Origin: DASYHS01 sp035998295
Lineage (GTDB): Bacteria > Pseudomonadota > Alphaproteobacteria > Azospirillales > Azospirillaceae
Direction: 5' to 3'
Length of the DNA: 18,516 nt
NCBI RefSeq assembly: GCF_035998295.1
Contig: NZ_DASYHS010000220.1
Coordinates: 1 to 18,516 of the forward strand
Shown here: positions 7,380 through 13,327 of the stretch, in pieces
How the letters are laid out: each line of letters starts with the position of its first letter
Numbering within the stretch: the first letter of the stretch is position 1
Program-made: the position numbers and the translations under genes
Notes under the pieces: generated by a model
The model's input: only the letters and a program-made list of their open reading frames with translations
Database searches by the model: none
What the model was told of the DNA's origin: nothing

Positions 7380-8282
7380 ATGTCGTCAGATCCCGTCGCA
7401 CAGGGCCGGAGCGTCGCCGCATCGGCGTTCGGCCTCCTGGCCCTGTGCGGGTTCCTCTTCGCGGGCCGGATCATGATATCCAAGGCCGCCCTGTCCGCCG
7501 GCGCCCAGCCGTTCCAGCTCGGCGTCCTCGGCCATCTGGGGGCGGGGCTGTGCCTGCTGCCGTGGCTTCTCGCGTCCGGGCGGACGATCCCGGCCGGGCG
7601 GCGGCACCTGATCCTCTATGGGGTGCTGGGACTGGTGAGCGTCGCGTTCCCGACGGTCCTGTCCTACCTGGTGGTCCAGCGGGTCGGACCGGCCTACACC
7701 GCGACGGTCTATTCGCTGTCGCCGCTGCTGACCATGGCCTTCGCGGCAGGGCTCGGCATCGAGCGGCTGTCCTTGCGCCGGCTCGCCGGCATCGGGATCG
7801 GCTTTCTCGGAATGGCGACGCTGGTGCGCCAGCAGTTCTTGCAGATCGACACGGGCCAGCCCCTGTGGGTGGTCTTCGGGCTGGCGATCCCCGCCAGTGC
7901 CGCGGCCGGCAACATCATCCGGTCGGCGTACTGGCCGAAAGGGGCCTCGGCGCTCGCCTTCTCCTGCGGCACGCTGTTCGCCTCCACTCTGGCGATCGCG
8001 GCGATGGCCCCCGTATTCGAGGCGCCGCTGGGGTGGCGCTTCTCCGATCCCGGGATCGGTTTCTGGACGGCCTGCCTGATCGGCGTCTCCGCCCTGTCCC
8101 TGGTCCTGAACTTCCGCCTGCAGCAGGTCGGCGGTCCGGTCGTGTTCAGCCAGATCGGCTACTGGGGAACGGGGTTCGGCGTCCTGCTGGCGGCCGTCCT
8201 GTTCGGCGACGTGCTGACATGGCTATCCCTGGCCGGCCTGTGCTGCATCGTCGCTGGCGGCGTCCTGGCCAGCCACCGCTGA
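7380..8282 (+). CDS. DMT-superfamily (EamA) transporter
   Basis: A 300-residue inner-membrane protein with about ten hydrophobic helices in two EamA-like halves. It shows 'FLFAGRIMISKAALSAGAQP' at the start, 'VGPAYTATVYSLSPLLTMAF' at the end of the first half, and 'GPVVFSQIGYWGTGFGVLLA' in the second half. It is probably an exporter of a small metabolite or amino acid; the substrate is not deducible. The frame is open far upstream to 7236, but that stretch is Arg/Pro-rich and not membrane-like. ATG at 7380, with GGAG at 7372-7375 and a GAGAAAGG further up, is therefore the better start. It is only distantly similar to the DMT gene at 3162 and has no coupled partner. It converges on the ampG gene 39 bp downstream. 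Confidence 0.85.
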   Translation: MSSDPVAQGRSVAASAFGLLALCGFLFAGRIMISKAALSAGAQPFQLGVLGHLGAGLCLLPWLLASGRTIPAGRRHLILYGVLGLVSVAFPTVLSYLVVQRVGPAYTATVYSLSPLLTMAFAAGLGIERLSLRRLAGIGIGFLGMATLVRQQFLQIDTGQPLWVVFGLAIPASAAAGNIIRSAYWPKGASALAFSCGTLFASTLAIAAMAPVFEAPLGWRFSDPGIGFWTACLIGVSALSLVLNFRLQQVGGPVVFSQIGYWGTGFGVLLAAVLFGDVLTWLSLAGLCCIVAGGVLASHR

Positions 8283-8301
8283 TACGGCGGCACCGACACC
8301 A

Positions 8302-8320
8302 CGGGCCCGCTCGGCGCCCG
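8302..8320. terminator. Small hairpin between convergent genes
   Basis: CGGGC (8302-8306) pairs with GCCCG (8316-8320) around a 9-base loop in the 39-bp gap between the convergent DMT and ampG genes. The placement fits a shared bidirectional terminator, but the stem is short and no U tract is visible. Confidence 0.35.
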
Positions 8321-8321
8321 G

Positions 8322-9629
8322 TCACGCGGGAGCGGGTACGGGGTCCCGGTGCGTCCGGGTCATGTAGAACAGGAGCAGCAGGGCCGGCAGGGCGGTCGCC
8401 GACGTGAAGAGATAGTAGCCGAACCAGCCGAACGCCTCGACGAACCAGCCGCTCGAGGCGGCCAGCGTATCGCGGGCCAGTGCCGCGAAGCTGGTCAGCA
8501 GCGCGTACTGCGTCGCCGTGTAGCCGCGATTGCACAGCGACGACAGATAGGCGACGAAGGCCGCGGTCCCCATGCCGCCCGACACGTTCTCGACCGTGAT
8601 GACCACGCTCAGCGCGCCGATGTCGTAGCCGACCTGGGACAGCCACGCGAAGCAGAGATTGGAGGCCATCTGCAGGAAGCCGCAGACCAGCAGGCTCCTC
8701 ACGATGCCGAGCCGGCCGACCATCAGGCCGCCGACGAGGCCGCCGCCGATGGTCGCGATCAGCCCCATCGCCTTGGTGACGTTGGCGATCTCGATCTTGG
8801 AGAACCCCATCTCGAGATAGAAAGGGGTCGCGAGCGCCCCCGCCATCACGTCGCCGAGCTTGTAGAGCGCGACGAACAGCAGGATCGACAGCCAGGCCGG
8901 CCGCCGGGCGAACTGGGAGAACGGCTCGACCACGGCCCCGCGGAACCAGAGCGCCAGCCGCTCCAGGCGGGACCGCGCCGGCCCGCCCAGCCCGGGCGCC
9001 GCGGCGGGCGGCGGCGGTGCCGGTTCGGGCGCCAGCAGGACGGTCGTCATGCCGACCACCATAAGGGCGGCCATCGACAGATAGGCGATATGCCAGTCGA
9101 AGAAGGTGGCGACGTAGAGCGCGCCCGCCCCGGCGGCCAGCATGCCGAGCCGGTAGCCGAGCACGATCGTGGCGGCCCCGGCCCCCTGCTGGTTCTCGTC
9201 CAGGATCTCGACGCGGTAGGCGTCCAGCACGATGTCCTGGCTGGCGCTGCAGAAGGCGACGGCCACGGCCAGTGCGGCGAGCTGCAGCGTCTGGGTCTGC
9301 GGATCGGTGACGGCCATGGCCGCGAGCGACGCCACGAGGCCGAGCTGCGTCAGCAGCGCCCAGCCGCGCCTCTGGCCGAAAAGCCGGGTCAGCGCGCCCA
9401 GCGGCATGCGGTCGACCAGCGGCGACCACAGGAACTTGAACGAATACGGCAGGCCGACCAGCAGGAACAGGCCGATCGACGTCTTGTCGATGCCGCTCTC
9501 GCTGAGCCAGGCCGTCAGCGTTGAAAAGGTCAGGGCGAGCGGCAGGCCGCTCGAAAAGCCCAGGAACAGGATGGCGAGGATGCGCCCATCCAGGTACGGC
9601 CGGAACAAGGAAAGCGGGTCTCGGGACAT
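8322..9629 (-). CDS. ampG: AmpG-type muropeptide MFS permease
   Basis: A 435-residue MFS carrier of the AmpG family, which imports GlcNAc-anhydroMurNAc muropeptides across the inner membrane for cell-wall recycling and, in some species, induces beta-lactamase. The family N-terminus is clear ('LAILFLGFSSGLPLALTFST', then L-T-A-W-L and I-D-K-T-S-I-G-L-F), as is 'FLWSPLVDRMPLGALTRLFG' followed by QRRGW. 'SASQDIVLDAYRVEIL' in helix 4-5 is also characteristic. The ATG at 9629 gives MSRDPLSLFRPYLDGR, matching AmpG lengths; an upstream in-frame ATG at 9716 with GAGGAG two bases away would add a non-membrane 29-residue extension and is less likely. No beta-lactamase or AmpR gene is nearby, so recycling is the likely role. 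Confidence 0.88.
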   Translation of the reverse strand: MSRDPLSLFRPYLDGRILAILFLGFSSGLPLALTFSTLTAWLSESGIDKTSIGLFLLVGLPYSFKFLWSPLVDRMPLGALTRLFGQRRGWALLTQLGLVASLAAMAVTDPQTQTLQLAALAVAVAFCSASQDIVLDAYRVEILDENQQGAGAATIVLGYRLGMLAAGAGALYVATFFDWHIAYLSMAALMVVGMTTVLLAPEPAPPPPAAAPGLGGPARSRLERLALWFRGAVVEPFSQFARRPAWLSILLFVALYKLGDVMAGALATPFYLEMGFSKIEIANVTKAMGLIATIGGGLVGGLMVGRLGIVRSLLVCGFLQMASNLCFAWLSQVGYDIGALSVVITVENVSGGMGTAAFVAYLSSLCNRGYTATQYALLTSFAALARDTLAASSGWFVEAFGWFGYYLFTSATALPALLLLFYMTRTHRDPVPAPA

Positions 9630-10072
9630 GTGCCGATCGGGGTCTGGTGCCGGAGTTCGGGGTGCGCGAGTGCGACAGCGGTCGGACTCGGGATCATTGG
9701 CCGTCTGGGGGCGCATCGCTCCTCGGCTGGCACCGGGCCTTGCCGCCGGGTGCTGAATGCAGACCCCATAGTTGTAGACCGTGGCGACGAACCGGGGAAG
9801 GGCTTCGGCCTCTCCCGACCGCCCGACGGCCCGCGCAGGCTCCTGCGGCTGCAAAAATGCTACAGGGGCCGCGAGGGCGGGCCTGCGCGGTATCGATAGG
9901 CTGCGCGCCGGGGCTGCCCACCCTGGAGGCCGGCCAACCGGCGGTCGTCCCGAACGGGTGCCGGCAGATCATTCGGCTAACATCTGCCTGATCGGGGCCG
10001 CCGGGCGGCGGCATGCCCTAGGCTGGCCGTTGAAAGAAATGGAACGGAGGAACGCGGCAGCGGAGGTATGCC
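9630..10072. other. 443-bp intergenic gap between divergent genes
   Basis: No supportable gene is present. It must hold promoters for ampG (minus) and the coiled-coil gene (plus), but I see no convincing -35/-10 pair. Two short hairpins are visible: GCAGG-CT-CCTGC near 9835-9846, and GCCGG-CCAA-CCGGC at 9929-9942. Confidence 0.5.
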
Positions 10073-11281
10073 ATGCTGAGAGGTGCTTATCTGATCCTGG
10101 CGGGGACCGTCATCGCACTGCCCCTGACGCCCGAGGGCCTCGCCGACGGTCCGTGGTGGCCTGCGCCGGCGGTCACGGGTACGTCGTCCGGCGAGCGCTA
10201 CCATGCCGTCGAGCCCCGTCTCGCCGACATCATCGAGCGCCGGGAGAAGGCCTGGAAGGCGGCGGCCGCCCAGGACTACGACCGGCTCCAACACCGCAGC
10301 GCGCGCCTGAACCGCCTGCTCGACAGCGCGATCGGCGTGCTCGTCGAGGGTGAAGCGACCCGCGCGCGCCGGCAGATCCGCGACCTGGAGGATGATCTGC
10401 GGACGCAGACCGGCGAGCTGGCGCGCCTGCGGACCGCGCTGGTGAACGCACCGGCTTCCGGCTGCGCAGATTCAGGCGGTTCGCTGGTCCAGGACGTGAA
10501 ATGCGCCCTGATGCCCGATGCCCGGACCTCCCTGCAGGCGGATATCCGCGCCGTCGAGCGCCGGGTCGCCGAGCTGCGGGCCGAGCGCACGCGCCTCCTC
10601 TCGGACCTCACCGGCTCGCTGCAGGCGCTCGGCATCGCGCTGCCGGCCTCGGATCTCGAAGCCCTTCTGGTCCTGGTCAGCGCCGATCGCCTGATCGACA
10701 CCTATGCCGCCTATCGAAGCCTGGCCCAGGTCAACGCCGCCTTGATCCGAGCTGCCGAGGCCGCCGACGGCGACATCGAGGTCCTCAAGCGCTACTACGG
10801 TTTCCATGTCGTCCTGGTGGAGATCTGCCTGCACCTGCACGAGGCCTTCCTGGAGGAAATCGAAGGCAAATGGCTCCCGCGCCTAGCGGTGCTGCGGAGC
10901 GAAGCCGAGGCGGCCGGCCAGCAGGCACGACGGTTGCTCGCCCGGGAGGATGCGCCCGAGCTGCGGGCCCGCCTGAGCGCCAACGTCGATGCGAACGGCC
11001 TGTCGATCCAGGCCGCCGACCTTTACGCCGAGCATCTGCGCGACCAGGCGCGCACCGCCACCGAGCGTTGGGCCGGCTTGTACCGCCGGCACCAGGTCGC
11101 CCTGAACACCTATCGGACCGTCGCCCTCCAAGGCGACGTGCTGTCGGTCATGCGGCAGTCGAACCGCGGCTTCGCCGAGTTGGTACGCCTCGAGTTGCCG
11201 CCGTTGCGCGACTTCGAATCCACGGCGCTGCGCGATGCCGTCGCCGAACTCAGCGAGCGGCTGCGCCTTTCCAAACTTTGA
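10073..11281 (+). CDS. Secreted coiled-coil protein of unknown function
   Basis: A 402-residue protein that I do not recognise. It begins with a plausible Sec signal peptide (MLRGAYLILAGTVIALPLTP..GLA, cleavage near residue 25), so the rest should be periplasmic. It is almost entirely helical and rich in Arg, Glu, Ala and Leu. One coiled-coil region spans ~48-124 and a second ~152-186; long helices follow at ~205-300 and ~312-400. Two cysteines, Cys131 and Cys144, flank the break between the coiled coils and could form a disulfide hairpin. The start is well supported by GGAGG at 10062-10066, 6 bases before ATG. It stands alone on the plus strand and converges with the small membrane pair, its stop 36 bp from theirs. 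A structural or scaffold role in the envelope is a guess. Confidence 0.75.
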   Translation: MLRGAYLILAGTVIALPLTPEGLADGPWWPAPAVTGTSSGERYHAVEPRLADIIERREKAWKAAAAQDYDRLQHRSARLNRLLDSAIGVLVEGEATRARRQIRDLEDDLRTQTGELARLRTALVNAPASGCADSGGSLVQDVKCALMPDARTSLQADIRAVERRVAELRAERTRLLSDLTGSLQALGIALPASDLEALLVLVSADRLIDTYAAYRSLAQVNAALIRAAEAADGDIEVLKRYYGFHVVLVEICLHLHEAFLEEIEGKWLPRLAVLRSEAEAAGQQARRLLAREDAPELRARLSANVDANGLSIQAADLYAEHLRDQARTATERWAGLYRRHQVALNTYRTVALQGDVLSVMRQSNRGFAELVRLELPPLRDFESTALRDAVAELSERLRLSKL

Positions 11282-11284
11282 GCC

Positions 11285-11303
11285 ACGGCGCCCATCATGC
11301 CGT
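11285..11303. terminator. Weak hairpin between convergent genes
   Basis: ACGGC (11285-11289) pairs with GCCGT (11299-11303) around a 9-base loop in the 36-bp gap between the coiled-coil gene and the minus-strand membrane gene. The position suits a terminator, but the stem is short. Confidence 0.28.
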
Positions 11304-11317
11304 AGGGAGGGCGTCCG

Positions 11318-11749
11318 TCAGGGAGGCGTCCGAAGAATATCGCGCTCGCCGGAGATGCGCCCCTGGTACAGCGACCAGGAGACGCCGACGGCGAGCACCA
11401 AGGTGGCCCAGAACAGCAGCATGTACGTCGTGATCTCGACATCGGCCAGTTCGAACAGGTCGAGCCCGGCTCCCAGGGCCAGCATCATCACGATGCACGT
11501 CAACGCCGCCGTGACGCCGAAATAGCCGAGCGAAAGGAATGCCATGCGCATGATCGCGAGCGCCGCGATCAGCAGCAGAACGCCGGTGAAGGCCAGCAGC
11601 GGCGACACCTCGCCGGCATCGCGGACCCAGTGGAAATAGGAGTTGCCGCTGGGGTTGTAGCTGGCGAACACCACCGTGGCGCACAGCAGCCACCGCTTGA
11701 ACAGCATGGCCAGCGGCTTGATCGGGTAGGTCTTGCCGAGTCGGGGCAT
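11318..11749 (-). CDS. Small multi-pass membrane protein (SYNP/HW family, copy A)
   Basis: A 143-residue protein with four hydrophobic helices. After helix 1 comes the motif 'FASYNPSGNSYFHWVRD', and after the last helix the tail 'GVSWSLYQGRISGERDILRT'. The same signature occurs in the gene immediately upstream (11841-12266), so the two are paralogues. The family resembles one I believe is catalogued as DUF6524, but I am not certain, and no function is known to me. The start is uncertain: ATG 11749 is used here because it gives the same length as its partner. ATG 11707 would place the start just before helix 1, and an in-frame TTG at 11815 exists. It is probably cotranscribed with copy B, 91 bp away. 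Confidence 0.7.
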   Translation of the reverse strand: MPRLGKTYPIKPLAMLFKRWLLCATVVFASYNPSGNSYFHWVRDAGEVSPLLAFTGVLLLIAALAIMRMAFLSLGYFGVTAALTCIVMMLALGAGLDLFELADVEITTYMLLFWATLVLAVGVSWSLYQGRISGERDILRTPP

Positions 11750-11840
11750 CGGGGACGGCTCATTGGCGAAAGGCCGGAGCGGCTTGCGTTCACCGTGAAC
11801 GGAAAACCGCCTCAACCCGCTGATTGTGGATCGGACCGCG

Positions 11841-12266
11841 TCACAGCGGCGAGGTCAGCGTGATGTCGGTCGAGTCGACCTGTCCGCTCAACCGGTTGCG
11901 CAGATGCGACCATGAGATACCAGCGCCGTAGACGCCGCCCAGGATCAGCAGCAAGGTCAGCACGAAGACGCGCGGGCTCTCGATGTCGAGCCAGCGCTGG
12001 TCTACCAGCACCCAGGCCATCGAACCGAACAGCGCCGTCAGGAGCCCGATTCCAACCGGCCCGAGCGAGCGGACCGACGCCAGCACGAAGACGACATGCA
12101 ACGTGACGAGCGTCAGACCGGCCAGCGCCTTCAACGACGCGGACCCGTCGGTCTCCACGATCCAGTGGTAATAGGACATCGCGTAGGGGTTGTAGCTGCC
12201 GAGCACGATCAGCAGCCCCGCCACCAGCCGCATCGAAAGATCCAAGAAGCCGAACTCGCGCGGCAT
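11841..12266 (-). CDS. Small multi-pass membrane protein (SYNP/HW family, copy B)
   Basis: A 141-residue protein with four hydrophobic helices and the motif 'LGSYNPYAMSYYHWIVETDG' after helix 1. The end is 'GAGISWSHLRNRLSGQVDST', matching the G-x-S-W-S-x-x-x-x-R-x-S-G-x-x-D tail of copy A. Sequence between the motifs is diverged, which implies an old duplication. It is an inner-membrane protein of unknown function (possibly the DUF6524 family). ATG at 12266 is chosen because GGGGAG sits 5 bases upstream on the minus strand (plus coordinates 12272-12277); the longer open frame to 12344 begins with a basic, non-hydrophobic segment. It is the first gene of the minus-strand pair and is divergent from the five-gene operon. 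Confidence 0.75.
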   Translation of the reverse strand: MPREFGFLDLSMRLVAGLLIVLGSYNPYAMSYYHWIVETDGSASLKALAGLTLVTLHVVFVLASVRSLGPVGIGLLTALFGSMAWVLVDQRWLDIESPRVFVLTLLLILGGVYGAGISWSHLRNRLSGQVDSTDITLTSPL

Positions 12267-12375
12267 GTCCACTCCCCGAACAGCATCGACGGCGAACCCG
12301 CCGCTTTTCTTGCGTCCGTTGCCCCGTGCTCTTCGGCGCAGCATATCGCGGTTGCGGGAAAGAGGCTACCCCTCT

Positions 12376-12403
12376 AGTATATCTCAAACGGGTTAACGCC
12401 GAA
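12376..12403 (-). promoter_or_regulatory. Candidate promoter for the small membrane pair
   Basis: On the minus strand, TATACT (plus 12376-12381) is a five-of-six match to a -10 box, 16 bases downstream of TTCGGC (plus 12398-12403), a partial -35 match. It lies ~110 bp ahead of copy B's start, in an AT-rich stretch, and its -35 sits inside the palindrome at 12397-12410. Confidence 0.3.
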
Positions 12404-12410
12404 TTCGGCG
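12397..12410. promoter_or_regulatory. Perfect 14-bp palindrome, candidate operator
   Basis: CGCCGAATTCGGCG is a perfect palindrome in the divergent intergenic region between the small membrane pair and the five-gene operon. A second short palindrome, CGATATCG, follows at 12416-12423. A site here could control both directions; no regulator gene is adjacent. Confidence 0.4.
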
Positions 12411-12446
12411 AGCCACGATATCGAGAACAAGTACCGACGCTTCGAG

Positions 12447-12475
12447 TTGGCTAACAGAAGCGGAAATACTTACAT
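12447..12475 (+). promoter_or_regulatory. Weak candidate promoter of the five-gene operon
   Basis: TTGGCT (12447-12452), a 17-base spacer and TTACAT (12470-12475) lie 21 bases before the first start codon. Each hexamer matches consensus at only about half its positions. The AT-rich setting and spacing are the main support. Confidence 0.22.
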
Positions 12476-12496
12476 CGGCACGATCAGGGATGAACC

Positions 12497-13327
12497 ATGA
12501 GCTCGGCCACGAAGATCATGATCACAGCCCTGCTCTCACTTGGGTTCGTTCTGGGCCTGATCACGCTGCTCAACTACTTCAAGTTTGAGTCGTCCCTTGC
12601 TGCACTGACGGATCGGCGACTTGCCGTGATCGCCGATAATACTCAGGACTCGATCGAAGCCGCCGTAAACCTCGGACTGAACCTGCAGAACCTAGAGAGC
12701 GCGCCGGCCGTCCTGCAGCGCGCCCGCGCGCAGGACGGCCGGATCGAAGCGCTGCATGTTTTCGGCGCCGACGGCCGCATCCTCTATTCGACCGGCACCG
12801 GGGCCGTCGGCGACGCGATCGATCCCGCCTGGCTGAGCGCCGCGCGCCAGACGGGCGCGCGGAGTTGGCGGGTGTCGACGGACACGGCCCTGGTGACCGG
12901 CCGGCGGCTCGATTCCAGCTTCGCGCAAGGGATTGGCGGGCTGGCCCTGGTCTACCCGGTCGCCGACGGCGCGATGCGGGTCGCGGCGATGCGCGACGAT
13001 CTGATCGGGGCGGCCCTGCTGATCCTGCTCGCGTTCACGCTGCTCGGCGCGGTCGGCACCACCCTGGCCTTGCGCCATGTCGGCCGGCTGTTCTCCGGCC
13101 TGACGCACGCCGTCGAGGACACCGGGAGCGGCGCGTCCGGCAGCCGCATCCCACCGTCCCTGCAGGCGGTCGCCGCAAGCCTGCAGACCAACCTGGCCCA
13201 GGCCCGGGACCAGCTCGACGACATGGAAGCCATTCTCGCCGCCGCCGGGGGACCCGACCGGCGACCGGCGACAGGCGACGCCGGTGCCCACGGGCCGGTG
13301 GTGCGTGGCGTCGGAGCCGGCGAATGA
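12497..13327 (+). CDS. Membrane cache-like sensor without output domain
   Basis: A 276-residue protein and the first gene of the operon. TM1 (~6-28) is followed by a periplasmic domain (~29-167) with the single-cache pattern 'RIEALHVFGADGRILYSTGT', then 'GLALVYPVADGAMRVAAMRD' as the closing strand. TM2 is at ~168-192. The cytoplasmic tail (~193-276) has a degenerate HAMP-like helix pair ('RLFSGLTHAVEDTG' .. 'SLQAVAASLQTNLAQARDQL') and a Gly/Pro-rich end. There is no kinase, cyclase or methyl-accepting domain. It therefore looks like a receptor half that must signal through a partner. The best candidate is the next gene, which has the same TM-cache-TM plan and starts within its stop codon (ATGA, 13324-13327). 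AGGGA lies 6 bases before the ATG. Confidence 0.72.
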   Translation: MSSATKIMITALLSLGFVLGLITLLNYFKFESSLAALTDRRLAVIADNTQDSIEAAVNLGLNLQNLESAPAVLQRARAQDGRIEALHVFGADGRILYSTGTGAVGDAIDPAWLSAARQTGARSWRVSTDTALVTGRRLDSSFAQGIGGLALVYPVADGAMRVAAMRDDLIGAALLILLAFTLLGAVGTTLALRHVGRLFSGLTHAVEDTGSGASGSRIPPSLQAVAASLQTNLAQARDQLDDMEAILAAAGGPDRRPATGDAGAHGPVVRGVGAGE

